Source: Acidovorax sp. Root219
GTDB taxonomy: Bacteria; Pseudomonadota; Gammaproteobacteria; Burkholderiales; Burkholderiaceae_C
Reading direction: 5' to 3'
NCBI RefSeq assembly: GCF_001428665.1
Contig: NZ_LMIJ01000018.1
Span: 211 to 33,956, forward strand
DNA length: 33,746 bases
This document shows, piece by piece, positions 23,571-31,438 of the stretch. The notes under the pieces were generated by a model, which worked only from the letters and a program-made list of their open reading frames with translations, searched no databases and had not been told where the DNA came from. A program made the position numbers and the translations under genes. The first letter of the stretch is position 1. The number at the start of each line of letters is the position of its first letter.

Positions 23571-23946
23571 GTGCCCGCGCTGGCGCTTGATACGGATTTG
23601 CATGCAATCGGATAACTAGGCGGGGGGCCGCAGACAGTGCTTCAGCACGGCAAGGCGACTCAACGACGTTATACGGTTGAAGGCAAATTCGTATGATGCG
23701 ATTCGGTGATCTGGGTGCCGTTGCACGGACTCGTCATGCCCAAGGCCGACGGGCTGATCGAAAGCGCCTTGGGCCGGTTCGTGAAGATGTCGCCGCTGTT
23801 GGCGCCCCGGGCAGATGGAGCGAGGCGCCGCGCAAGGGCTGATTGCACAACACCGCTTCGCCGCCTGCGTATTCCAGGCCATCTGAACAGCAAGACCAGC
23901 GGTAATGCCCAAATGCAGCCCGCGTCGTTGGCCTGTGTTGGCCCGC
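23571..23946. other. Gap without a supported gene
   Basis: In 376 bases I see no convincing coding region. Short frames exist on both strands (plus from 23706, minus from 23912), but neither has a ribosome site or recognisable protein, and the plus frame runs on into the antisense of the AraC gene. It may be decayed coding sequence. Confidence 0.4.
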
Positions 23947-24804
23947 CTAAGGCGTCAGGACCCCCGCCACATCGGGCCCAGCCGACTTGGACAACCGAAT
24001 CCTCACACGCTGAAGGCCTCGTGGCGCGATGCCGAAGCTCGCCGCAAAGCTGCGACTCAGATGAGCGCTGTCAGAAAAACCCGACGCATATGCAGCCTCG
24101 GTCAGAGTGGCTCCCTCGGCGAGACACCGAAGGGCTTTTTGAAGCCTGAGCCATCGTACATAGGGTCGAAAAGGCAAACCATGCACCTGCGTGAACCAGT
24201 GCAGAAAGCGCCCCTCCGACAATCCAAGTACCTGCGCAGCATCGCACGCGCGCAGTGGTTGGTCCAGCTTTGCGCTGAGCCATTCGGCCAGTGCTTGTTC
24301 GCGAGTTCCTGCCAAAGGTGGATCGTTGGAATCGTCTGCTTTTGCGTGAATCCATTGCTGCAGGCGAGTTTCCAGCTGCTGCACCTGGACGGGATCCAAC
24401 TCGCAAACGTTTCCGCCTGAAATCGCACGCCAGCCACGCGCAATCGGCATCGCTGGATCGAGGAACAGCAGCCGAACCGGTTCGGCGGATTGCATGCAGT
24501 GAGACGCACCGGCATCCACCACATGGCCCATGCCTCGCACCTTGTAGTCTCCAGCACTCAACTCAAAAGCAGTGGACGGCGACCAGGCGATCTGAATCAG
24601 ATGATGGCTGTGCGGCCTGTTTTGCTGAACAGGCCCCAAGTAGGTACCCCACCCACGGCCGAGGCACAGCAAGGGCACGCCGGCCTGCTCTGGGACCTTG
24701 GCGTTGTCGCCAGCATCAGCGAATCCTTCGTGGGGGCGAACGCCCATGCCCTGGGGATCATGGGCGGCGGTAGCCGGTTTGTTCAAGACTTGGGCGGGTT
24801 GCAC
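23947..24804 (-). CDS. AraC family transcriptional regulator
   Basis: A 285-residue regulator. The C-terminal AraC DNA-binding domain (about 175-270) has both helix-turn-helix units: RACDAAQVLGLSEGRFLHWFTQVHGLPFRPYVRWLRLQKALRCLAEGATLTEAAYASGFSDSAHLSRSFAASFGIAPRGL. The N-terminal part looks like a small cupin-like sensor (GWGTYLGPVQQNRPHSHHLIQIAWSP). The GTG at 24804 has AAGGA eight bases upstream; ATG codons further in are alternatives. It is divergent from the DUF3703 gene with 17 bases between starts, so the two promoters must overlap and the DUF3703 gene is a natural target. Confidence 0.9.
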   Translation of the reverse strand: MQPAQVLNKPATAAHDPQGMGVRPHEGFADAGDNAKVPEQAGVPLLCLGRGWGTYLGPVQQNRPHSHHLIQIAWSPSTAFELSAGDYKVRGMGHVVDAGASHCMQSAEPVRLLFLDPAMPIARGWRAISGGNVCELDPVQVQQLETRLQQWIHAKADDSNDPPLAGTREQALAEWLSAKLDQPLRACDAAQVLGLSEGRFLHWFTQVHGLPFRPYVRWLRLQKALRCLAEGATLTEAAYASGFSDSAHLSRSFAASFGIAPRGLQRVRIRLSKSAGPDVAGVLTP

Positions 24805-24821
24805 TGATCCAATCCTTCCTC

Positions 24822-25289
24822 ATGACTGACATTCATCATGCCCCCGCAGTGCCCAGGTTCAGGTCAGCACGGCTGGCCTATCGGCATGAAATCGCGATGA
24901 TGAAATCCGCCTTGCTGGCCTGCGATGAAAAGGCTGCTTTGCGGCATGTGGTTCGCGCCCACATCCTGGGCCAACGTTACCTCATCCCCCATTTGACCAG
25001 CCATGCCTGGATGATGCGCATGGCATGGACGCGGGGTGACAAGTTCGAATTATTGGGCCAACTGCGTCGGCTTCTGTTTGCCCTCCCGGCATGGCTCGTG
25101 GGCTGGGTTCCTGTCGGCAATCCTGGGCTGGCCAGCGTGAGCCCGCTTCGTCCCGTCCCGATGTCGCAAGACCTGGCGGTTTACTTCGTGAACGACAGCA
25201 TATGGCGACATGTTCTTCTAAGGCTCGGGCTGCTGGCCCTCGCCGCGCTGATGGCGTTCGCATCCACGCTTTTAAGCATCAATGCTTGA
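24822..25289 (+). CDS. DUF3703 family protein with C-terminal membrane helix
   Basis: A 155-residue protein. Residues 10-115 match the DUF3703 pattern: LAYRHEIAMMKSALLACDEKAALRHVVRAHILGQRYLIPHLTSHAWMMRMAWTRGDKFELLGQLRRLL, ending with VPVGNPGLASVSPLRPVPM. The conserved histidines (H42, H46, H56, H61 region) suggest a metal or cofactor site, but the family's function is not established. The last ~25 residues form one hydrophobic segment (VLLRLGLLALAALMAFASTLL), probably a membrane anchor. No ribosome site is visible before the ATG at 24822. Divergent from the AraC regulator; the Tat/DUF1266 gene follows 29 bases downstream. Confidence 0.8.
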   Translation: MTDIHHAPAVPRFRSARLAYRHEIAMMKSALLACDEKAALRHVVRAHILGQRYLIPHLTSHAWMMRMAWTRGDKFELLGQLRRLLFALPAWLVGWVPVGNPGLASVSPLRPVPMSQDLAVYFVNDSIWRHVLLRLGLLALAALMAFASTLLSINA

Positions 25290-25318
25290 AGAAATATAGA
25301 TTGATAGCTGAGGTAACC

Positions 25319-26125
25319 ATGGATCGCAGAACCCTTATGACTACGCTGATCGCCGCAGGCGCGGCATCGGCGGCCCCCTGGGCAAGCGCTCAGCCCAAGG
25401 ACAAAGAAAATCGCCCTCGCCTGCAGCGTTTGCTGCCAGGAGCCAAGCAACGGCTGATCCGCGAAAAAGATGATCCGCCATTGCTTTGGGCTTGGAGCAT
25501 GAACGCCGTGCTGAACGAAAGAAATGGCGTTAGCAACGATATTTATGCAGGCCGAGAAAAATCACCTCGACTCTATGAGGAATCTAGGGACGTGCTGCGG
25601 GAATGGTGGGGTGTCCATAACCGCGAAGACGCCCTGAAAGCCATTGATAACCTGAACAACATGAGGATGGGGCAGGCCAATTTTGAGAAAAACTGGGTTC
25701 CGATGCTTGATAAATCCGAGGCCGAAGTGCGCAGCTTGCTGGACGATGAACTTGGGGTGTTTGGCCGCATGGTGCTGGATAACCGTGAGTTCTTGCGAGT
25801 GCATGGTGTCAAAGGCTGGGATTTGACCCGTGCCCAAGGCGTAATCTCCTTTGCCTGGTTGGCAGACTGGATCACGCTGCCGGAGGCCCGCGAGCTGGCT
25901 CTCACTGCTGCGCAGCGTGCACAGCAAGAATTCAATGGCTGGAGCAGCCTGGGCTTGAGCTACCTGCTGGGATTTGCCGCCTGGAAACCAGAGGTGCAAG
26001 CCATCCGGGAACGGCAGCGCAGCGTGCAAAACCTTGTCCACAGTCCCGACAGCGTTTGGTCGCGCCGCCCATGGCGAACACCCCTGGCCGGCCTTGCCGG
26101 TCGAGCGGATTTTGAGGTTGCATGA
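25319..26125 (+). CDS. Exported DUF1266 family protein
   Basis: A 268-residue protein with a twin-arginine style signal (MDRRTLMTTLIAAGAASAAPWASAQ). The mature part carries the DUF1266 pattern: LLWAWSMNAVLNERNGV, then YEESRDVLREWWGVHNREDALKAIDNL, then KGWDLTRAQGVISFAWLADWITLPEARELA and the FNGWSSLGLSYLLGFAAW tail. DUF1266 proteins are of unknown function; those I know of are mostly cytoplasmic, so an exported one is noteworthy. The ATG at 25319 has GAGGT five bases upstream; a longer open frame from 25091 overlaps the previous gene and is rejected. Composition is lower in GC than the core genes, and the gene opens the accessory block. Confidence 0.82.
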   Translation: MDRRTLMTTLIAAGAASAAPWASAQPKDKENRPRLQRLLPGAKQRLIREKDDPPLLWAWSMNAVLNERNGVSNDIYAGREKSPRLYEESRDVLREWWGVHNREDALKAIDNLNNMRMGQANFEKNWVPMLDKSEAEVRSLLDDELGVFGRMVLDNREFLRVHGVKGWDLTRAQGVISFAWLADWITLPEARELALTAAQRAQQEFNGWSSLGLSYLLGFAAWKPEVQAIRERQRSVQNLVHSPDSVWSRRPWRTPLAGLAGRADFEVA

Positions 26126-26182
26126 ACCGATCATTCGGCTCTGTCATCCGGACGTGGAATTTCTTGAGTTAAAGGATAACGC

Positions 26183-26983
26183 ATGTTGCGTGTATTGGCT
26201 GGTGGGCTATTTTTGTTAATCTTGACAGTCGCTGCTGTCAAGTATTCTGATGGGGAAAAGAAGTTATTTGAACCGGCTGCAGGAACGATTTGGATAGAAG
26301 CGACGACCGGGATGCAATTTGTGTGGGTGCCAAGCGGGTGCTTCAACATGGGATCTGACAAGAGCAGGGATGATCAAAAGCCAGTTCATGAAGTTTGCTT
26401 GAAAGGCTTCTATCTCGGTAAATATGAAGTTACGCAAGCTGAGTATGAAAAGATAGTTGGCAAGAATCCATGCGCTGTGAAGTGCAATACTTATTTGGGG
26501 CCTGATCGAGCGGTAGTCAACCTTTATCGAGAAGATGCCGAACTTTTGGCTGAAAAATTTGAAGTACTCACTGCGAATCGATTCAGGGTACCGAGTGAAT
26601 CTGAGTGGGAGTATGCCTGTTTGGCAGGTGGCAGGCACAAGGAGTATTGCGGCGATGGCGATTTCATGGAGTTGGCATGGATGGGGGGTTACACCTACGG
26701 TCCACAGCCTGTTGGCCGCAAAAAACCCAACGCCTGGGGACTGTTCGACATGATGGGCAATGCCAATGAGTACGTTCAGGATTGCTGGCATGGGAACTAC
26801 GTCGGCGCACCAAACGATGGGAGTGCCTGGATTGACGGCGGCTACTGCCATGCCCGGATGTTCAGGGGGGGCGCAACTCGGTCGCACGATAGTACCAAGG
26901 CCACCTTTCGCATGTCCATCGAGAAGGACATGGACGCTCCCAATTTCATGGACAAAGGTGTTCGACTGGTCAAGATACCTTGA
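26183..26983 (+). CDS. SUMF1/FGE-fold protein, non-catalytic, membrane-anchored or exported
   Basis: A 266-residue protein with an N-terminal hydrophobic segment (LAGGLFLLILTVAAV) and no lipobox. The rest is the formylglycine-generating-enzyme/sulfatase-modifying fold: MQFVWVPSGCFNMGSD, KGFYLGKYEVTQAEYEK, NRFRVPSESEWEYACLAGG, KKPNAWGLFDMMGNANEYVQDC and a closing FRGGATRSHDSTKATFR. In true enzymes this last motif is RGGS-x-x-C-x4-C; here those cysteine positions are Ser and Lys, so formylglycine synthesis is not expected. A binding role, as in the C-type-lectin-like relatives, is more likely. AAAGGA precedes the ATG by eight bases. The gene is AT-rich compared with the core. A paralog follows 39 bases downstream. 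Confidence 0.87.
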   Translation: MLRVLAGGLFLLILTVAAVKYSDGEKKLFEPAAGTIWIEATTGMQFVWVPSGCFNMGSDKSRDDQKPVHEVCLKGFYLGKYEVTQAEYEKIVGKNPCAVKCNTYLGPDRAVVNLYREDAELLAEKFEVLTANRFRVPSESEWEYACLAGGRHKEYCGDGDFMELAWMGGYTYGPQPVGRKKPNAWGLFDMMGNANEYVQDCWHGNYVGAPNDGSAWIDGGYCHARMFRGGATRSHDSTKATFRMSIEKDMDAPNFMDKGVRLVKIP

Positions 26984-27022
26984 GCCAATGTCCACGCTAG
27001 TCAATTATCCATTTGCTTTTTT

Positions 27023-27907
27023 ATGACGAACCATGCGCTCCACACGCGATCAATCCATCGGTTTTATTTGCGAGCATCGCTCATAATCCTTGTAATTGGT
27101 CTCGCAGCCTGCAAGCCAGCCAGACCAAAACAGCCGAAGCTGCCGGAAGTGATAAATAGTATTGGAATTACTATGATCTCTTTGCCCAGTGGCACGTTCA
27201 TGATGGGTGATAATGCGGAGTCGGCCAAGAAAACAGGACGGCCTGCAATACCGGCACATGCAGTTGATGTGCCCGCCTTTCAGATGGGTAAGACGGAAGT
27301 CACTGTCTTTCAATACAAGAAATTTCTTTCATCAATTGGACGGGAAGGCGAAAAGAAGCTAAATGACACTGGTTTTCTAAAACATAACAGTGTTAGTGAT
27401 GACGCTCCTGTACGATATATCGATGGCCAGGAGATAGACGATTTTATCGAATGGCTAAATCGTGTTGATGGGCCGGGGTATCGCTTGCCTACAGAGTCCG
27501 AGTGGGAATACGCCTGCCGGGCGGGCAATAGCACGGATATGTATTGCGGTGGAAATGATATTGATCCGATAGGCTGGCACAGGGAGAACAGCGGACAGAA
27601 GATCCACCCCGTTGCGAAGAAAAGGCCCAACGCTTTCGGGCTCTACGACATGTCAGGCAATGCAGAAGAATGGACGGCGGACTGCTGGCACCAAACGTAT
27701 GAGGGTGCGCCAACTGATGGCAGCGCACGGGAGAAGGGTCCAAACGATCGCGCACAGGGGAGAGGGCTCAACAGGTGCAAATTCATCGTTGTACGCGGTG
27801 GTTCGGTCGAGCAGTGGCGTAACCGCGCAACAGCAACATACCGCGACTCCAGATTCCCTAGGGCTTGGCATCCTGAAACAGGATTTCGCCTCGCGCGAAC
27901 GAACTGA
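27023..27907 (+). CDS. SUMF1/FGE-fold lipoprotein, non-catalytic
   Basis: A 294-residue lipoprotein: basic N-terminus, hydrophobic stretch and lipobox LAAC with Cys30. The mature part has the SUMF1 fold, clearly paralogous to 26183-26983: ITMISLPSGTFMMGDN, FQMGKTEVTVFQYKKFL, YRLPTESEWEYACRAGN, KKRPNAFGLYDMSGNAEEWTADCWHQTYEGAPTDGSA, and a closing VVRGGSVEQWRNRATATYRDSRFP. The two catalytic cysteines of formylglycine-generating enzymes are missing. PvdO- and lectin-like relatives also lack them. The last ~44 codons recur as a relic at 30408-30554. The ATG at 27023 has no good ribosome site. Translation may depend on the preceding paralog. Confidence 0.87.
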   Translation: MTNHALHTRSIHRFYLRASLIILVIGLAACKPARPKQPKLPEVINSIGITMISLPSGTFMMGDNAESAKKTGRPAIPAHAVDVPAFQMGKTEVTVFQYKKFLSSIGREGEKKLNDTGFLKHNSVSDDAPVRYIDGQEIDDFIEWLNRVDGPGYRLPTESEWEYACRAGNSTDMYCGGNDIDPIGWHRENSGQKIHPVAKKRPNAFGLYDMSGNAEEWTADCWHQTYEGAPTDGSAREKGPNDRAQGRGLNRCKFIVVRGGSVEQWRNRATATYRDSRFPRAWHPETGFRLARTN

Positions 27908-28208
27908 CCGGTTGAGCATTGGGGGCATGTACAGGGGGCGCCTGGGATCAAGACTGGCCCTTTGCGCGCCCTGGGCGAGCAAGACCCTGCCGGAAGGTGA
28001 TGGCGAGGCTCTCGCGTGGTCCTAGATCACTTGGCTGCGTATCGCCACAGGCTACTCCAGGTACCCGTCCGCGACGCGCAGGCTGAAAAATCAGCCCATG
28101 CAAGGGAAGATCAAGGATGCTGGAGGTCGTCGCCTCGGATGGCTTGCAGTCTCCATGTCATTGTGTCAATGTCAGGGTTCGAGCGGCCATTGGAATTCTT
28201 GAAAATTT
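27908..28208 (+). repeat. Conserved GC-rich spacer, copy 1
   Basis: A 301-bp gap that is GC-richer than the genes on either side. Bases 28036-28133 match 30634-30732 at roughly three quarters identity by eye, and the last ~45 bases before the following ATG match those before 30808 more closely. No ribosome-bound reading frame is clearly conserved. Two short frames show partial similarity between copies (one reads AAYRH-x-VP-x-DAQ-x-EKS in both). It may be a leader, a promoter block or decayed coding DNA. Confidence 0.6.
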
Positions 28209-28817
28209 ATGACCGATCCCAAAAAAATAGCCAGCCTGGAAAAAATCTATCAAGCAATGGATTCCGCTGAAAATGAATATCGGCTGGCACATGGTGAGCT
28301 GAGTCCAATAGCCCGCGAAGTTGCAAAATCGGAGTTGGAACGAAGGAGTGCTGCTTATGCCAGCGGTGTTGATTCCGAGGCGGCTAAGATTCCGAATATT
28401 TCAGACTCAGGTGTATTATTCCAACTTTCGCTTGCTGCTTTGATTATTTTTCTTGGCTATGCATTCCTGCGGATTGTAATGGGGTGGTCAAACGGCGTTT
28501 TCGTTGCTATCTTCGTTGTATTTGTTTTACCCTGCATCGCTGCAATGTTTGGAAAGTCCTTTCCGAGATTTGGTGGTTTAATCGGTGCAGCCATTATTGT
28601 TTATGGAGCATACTTCTATTTTTCCACCGAAATTAAAGGAGATCACCTAGAACGCGGGCTGACTCATGTTTTTTTGGCGGTGTACACCATGGGATACGTC
28701 ATACTAGGTTCTTTTTTCTTGATGGGCGCATTTTTCAAAGGTACTGATGATGAGCTTGACGATAAATTGAATGAATACGTTGACGATATGACTGAAGCTG
28801 TTCGGAGATTGCATTAG
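28209..28817 (+). CDS. Four-helix membrane protein of unknown function, paralog 1
   Basis: A 202-residue protein. A soluble, charged N-terminus of about 70 residues (MTDPKKIASLEKIYQAMDSAENEYRLAHGELSPIAREVAKSEL) is followed by four hydrophobic helices: LAALIIFLGYAFLRIVMG, VFVAIFVVFVLPCIAAMFG, GLIGAAIIVYGAYFYF and VFLAVYTMGYVILGSFFLMGAFF. An acidic tail follows (GTDDELDDKLNEYVDDM). No family was recognised. A paralog of the same length lies at 30808-31416; the N-terminal 40 residues and the FKGTD-E-L tail are best conserved, so these are likely functional contact regions. There is no strong ribosome site. It is preceded by the conserved spacer and followed by a different gene in each unit. Confidence 0.8.
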   Translation: MTDPKKIASLEKIYQAMDSAENEYRLAHGELSPIAREVAKSELERRSAAYASGVDSEAAKIPNISDSGVLFQLSLAALIIFLGYAFLRIVMGWSNGVFVAIFVVFVLPCIAAMFGKSFPRFGGLIGAAIIVYGAYFYFSTEIKGDHLERGLTHVFLAVYTMGYVILGSFFLMGAFFKGTDDELDDKLNEYVDDMTEAVRRLH

Positions 28818-28865
28818 GATTATGCAGTCCAAGAGAGTGATTTTATCAGACTAAATATTTAGCAT

Positions 28866-30206
28866 ATGGCTAGCATTAAACGATTTTTCTTTGTCGCATT
28901 CCTGATAATTAGTTTTATTGCGTTCATGCTAGCCAATTTTATTTTCATTGCCACGCCTAGTAACTTAAACGAACTCAAAGTTGTTACTGGACGTATTAAG
29001 CACGCATATTACCACCCGGGCAACCCTAGCACTGGCAACCCACTTCGTGGTGCGTACAGATCGGGCAGCCCGCCGCAAATATCTTTGACGGTTTTTGGTT
29101 CTGACATTACCTTCAAATTAGTTTATGAGCAGGACCGACTTGATAAAATAAATAACGCACCCAAGGATTCAATTGTCAAAGTGACCTATCAAGGTGCCGG
29201 CTTGCAAGGCAGTGTCTGGGGGTTAGAACTCAACGGAGTTGTAATTGAAAAACCAGAAGATCACTTGAAGCAAGACAGAAACCTTTATCAAGGACTGTAT
29301 TACGCAGCAGTTTTTTTTATTGCCATAGCAATCGTGCTATCAAAACTTACAAAATCACAACCAGAAAATAGATCCGAGCGCAATCATTCAAGATCAGCTG
29401 GTGCCTACAAGAAATTGATGGTTGAAAATGATCCGCAACCGTTTAAGGGTGTCTTGCACATCATAGGGCTTGTTGCTGGCGGATTGTGGGGAGCCATGTT
29501 CGTGCGCTGGTATTACCTCTATGTCGTACCAAAGACAGATTTGGGCGCTGGTGGTACGCTGTTTATGCTGATCACAATATTTCCTCTTATATTGGGTATA
29601 ACGCTGGGCTATTTTTTCGTGATGGTTGGAGCCCGTCCACTTCCTTCTGTCGCACGGGTTATGGCTGTCTTTACGCCATTCTTAATTGCATTTTTTGGCT
29701 TTGTGCTGCCAATGCAAATCAGCTCTGCAAAATCAGAACAGTATCAAAAAAACGCCTTGGCCATCCGTTCGTCTGCTGAAAATCATAATGCAGTTGCTGG
29801 AGGCGCACAACAATTCACGCCTAAGGAACTGGGGGAAATTTTTGCTTTGAAGATGCAAACTCCTCACGCCGCACCAGGTGTCATCCCGTCCATGCTCAGC
29901 GTGAGTCCAAGTGGTTCGGGTTTTCTCATTGGAAACCGATCAAATAAACCGATTAAGGTCCAAATCTCCCGTGTGCTGCCTGTAGCCGGTACCTGGGAGC
30001 ATTGCGACATTGGATTTGAGGACACACCGGCACCCGCAATCTCATGGAGATATAGGGGAGAGATTCTACCCGGACATGGAAAAATTTATAACTTCGAGAC
30101 TTGCACAGAACGGTTTAAAAATGCAAGCATCGAATACGTTGTATTTGATAGCACGGATCAAGTTATTTTTAGATCTGAATCATCCTTTTACCGCCGATAT
30201 CCATAG
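28866..30206 (+). CDS. Membrane protein of unknown function (variable slot, unit 1)
   Basis: A 446-residue protein. The N-terminal helix FFFVAFLIISFIAFMLANFIFIA precedes a ~110-residue extracytoplasmic beta-rich part (VVTGRIKHAYYHPG to WGLELNGVVIEKPEDHL, resembling a DUF3592-like small fold). Three to four more helices follow (LYYAAVFFIAIAIVLSKL, GVLHIIGLVAGGLWGAMFVRWYY, LFMLITIFPLILGITLGYFFVMVG, MAVFTPFLIAFFGFVLP). A second soluble domain closes the protein (residues ~310-446), with a beta-sandwich look (GFLIGNRSNKPIKVQISRVLPVAG). No family assigned with confidence. Strongly AT-rich compared with core genes. It occupies the position after the four-helix protein; the equivalent position in unit 2 holds an unrelated 177-residue gene. 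Confidence 0.78.
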   Translation: MASIKRFFFVAFLIISFIAFMLANFIFIATPSNLNELKVVTGRIKHAYYHPGNPSTGNPLRGAYRSGSPPQISLTVFGSDITFKLVYEQDRLDKINNAPKDSIVKVTYQGAGLQGSVWGLELNGVVIEKPEDHLKQDRNLYQGLYYAAVFFIAIAIVLSKLTKSQPENRSERNHSRSAGAYKKLMVENDPQPFKGVLHIIGLVAGGLWGAMFVRWYYLYVVPKTDLGAGGTLFMLITIFPLILGITLGYFFVMVGARPLPSVARVMAVFTPFLIAFFGFVLPMQISSAKSEQYQKNALAIRSSAENHNAVAGGAQQFTPKELGEIFALKMQTPHAAPGVIPSMLSVSPSGSGFLIGNRSNKPIKVQISRVLPVAGTWEHCDIGFEDTPAPAISWRYRGEILPGHGKIYNFETCTERFKNASIEYVVFDSTDQVIFRSESSFYRRYP

Positions 30207-30262
30207 TTGCAAATTAAGGCTTGGCCTGACGCGCGAACCCAGTCTCAGAATCGTCCCAAGGG

Positions 30263-30345
30263 CAATAAAGGCTTGCTAGGCTTGATTGAAAAATACGATT
30301 GAGTTTGAGGCGGCTGCGTCAGTTGCTCCATCCCATCAAGCGCTT
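30263..30345 (+). repeat. Direct repeat R1 (83 bp)
   Basis: Matches 31967-32050 with 10 substitutions and one single-base gap by hand alignment; the last 28 bases (from GTCAGTTGC to AAGCGCTT) are identical. R1 lies after the 446-residue gene and before the decayed SUMF1 relic. In R2 the first bases CAATAA are the stop region of the upstream gene, so R1 may be the relic of a similar gene end. Confidence 0.85.
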
Positions 30346-30407
30346 CGGATCACGGACAAAGGGGGATCTATGCGGATACTTTGCTGCGGGCGTGCATGAA
30401 TTCGGGG

Positions 30408-30554
30408 AGAGGTCTCAAACGATGCGAATTCCTCGCCGTGCGTGGTGGTCGGGTGGACTGGAGAGCGGGCTCTGCCAGCGTCCACAGTCGCGACTTCAAA
30501 GCAGCGCAAATCAGACATGCCGAAACAGGATTTCGCCTCGCGAAGACGAACTGA
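30408..30554 (+). pseudogene. 3' relic of a SUMF1-fold gene
   Basis: A 48-codon open stretch ending in TGA aligns with the end of the SUMF1 lipoprotein at 27023-27907: both read RGL-[NK]-RC-[KE]-F, VRGG, RD and then AETGFRLAKTN or PETGFRLARTN before the stop. Frame is kept with a small gap in the middle. No upstream SUMF1 sequence remains, so this is the remains of a third, truncated SUMF1 gene at the start of the second unit. Confidence 0.8.
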
Positions 30555-30807
30555 TTGGCCAGGCACCGGGTGCTTGGGGCAAGGGCACGCAGGTGGATCC
30601 CTGGCCTGCTCCCGGATGGTCTGCACCACCGGGCTGCGTATCGCCACAAGGTACTTCGGGTACCTGCCCTCGACGCGCAAGGAGAAAAATCACGCAGTGC
30701 AAGGGGCGATCGAGGATGCTTGGGTTCGTCGCACCAGAAGCGTTCATGATCCCTGTCGTTGTGTCCCTGTCGGGGCTTGAGCGGCCATTGAAATTCTTAA
30801 AATAATC
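30555..30807 (+). repeat. Conserved GC-rich spacer, copy 2
   Basis: Counterpart of 27908-28208, lying between the SUMF1 relic and the second four-helix protein. The blocks CTGCGTATCGCCACA and GAGCGGCCATTG are shared exactly, the latter shortly before the ATG at 30808. An open frame on the plus strand spans the whole region (30299-30805), but it is not conserved in copy 1 and is not annotated. Confidence 0.6.
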
Positions 30808-31416
30808 ATGACTGACCCCAAAAAAATAGCCAGCCTGCAGAAACTGTACAAGGCAATGGATTCCGCAGAGATTGAACACCGACTGGCGCATGGCGAGCTC
30901 AGCTCGATACCCCGCGAAGTCGCAAAATCCGAATTGCTGCAGAGAAGTTCTTCAGATGCCAGAATGGTTGATGGCGACTCGGGTGAGAGTGAGCGAACTT
31001 CTCTTTCGAAGGCTATTTTTCAAATGACGCTGGCCGCCATTATTCTCCTGATGATTTTTGCATTTCTTCATTATGTACTTGGTTTTTCGAAAGCATTTTT
31101 CGCCTTTATGGCAATTGTCGTTTTGATACCCTGCTGTGGAGCCATGTTTGGAAAGGCATTTCCGGTGCCCGGTGTCGTGATTGGTTCAGCCATTCTGTGT
31201 TATGCGGCATATTTTTATTTCTCCGCCCCCGACCTGAAAGGAACAAGTTTGGAGCGCGGGCTTAATCATACATTTCTAATTGCCTACACCATTGGTTTCA
31301 TCATGGCAGGTTGTTCTTTTATCATGGGCGCCTTCTACAAAGGCACTGATGAAGAACTGCAGGAAAATTTGAATAAATATATTGAAGGCATTGGAAAAGC
31401 CGGAAAAAAATTATGA
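30808..31416 (+). CDS. Four-helix membrane protein of unknown function, paralog 2
   Basis: A 202-residue paralog of the protein at 28209-28817. The N-terminus MTDPKKIASLQKLYKAMDSAEIEHRLAHGELSSIPREVAKSEL is nearly the same, followed by a divergent charged linker (about residues 45-68). Four hydrophobic helices at matching positions follow (MTLAAIILLMIFAFLHYV, FFAFMAIVVLIPCCGAMFG, VVIGSAILCYAAYFYF, FLIAYTIGFIMAGCSFIMGAFY), with a tail GTDEELQENLNKYIEGIGKAGKKL. The conserved ends and drifting linker argue that both copies are maintained by selection. The next gene starts 22 bases downstream from a GTG, so co-transcription is likely. Confidence 0.8.
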   Translation: MTDPKKIASLQKLYKAMDSAEIEHRLAHGELSSIPREVAKSELLQRSSSDARMVDGDSGESERTSLSKAIFQMTLAAIILLMIFAFLHYVLGFSKAFFAFMAIVVLIPCCGAMFGKAFPVPGVVIGSAILCYAAYFYFSAPDLKGTSLERGLNHTFLIAYTIGFIMAGCSFIMGAFYKGTDEELQENLNKYIEGIGKAGKKL

Positions 31417-31438
31417 AAATACATTTGAGCTGAAGATC

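Noticed and set aside
23706..24149. 147-codon plus-strand frame
   Set aside because: More than half of it is antisense to the clear AraC regulator, it has no ribosome site, and the translation has no recognisable character.
26183..27907. Formylglycine-generating enzymes or diversity-generating retroelement targets
   Set aside because: The catalytic cysteines are absent and no sulfatase is nearby. No reverse transcriptase or template/variable repeat pair was seen in the window.
30299..30805. 168-codon plus-strand frame between the two units
   Set aside because: It crosses direct repeat R1, the SUMF1 relic and the spacer in a frame different from the SUMF1 frame, and the equivalent frame is broken in the first spacer.
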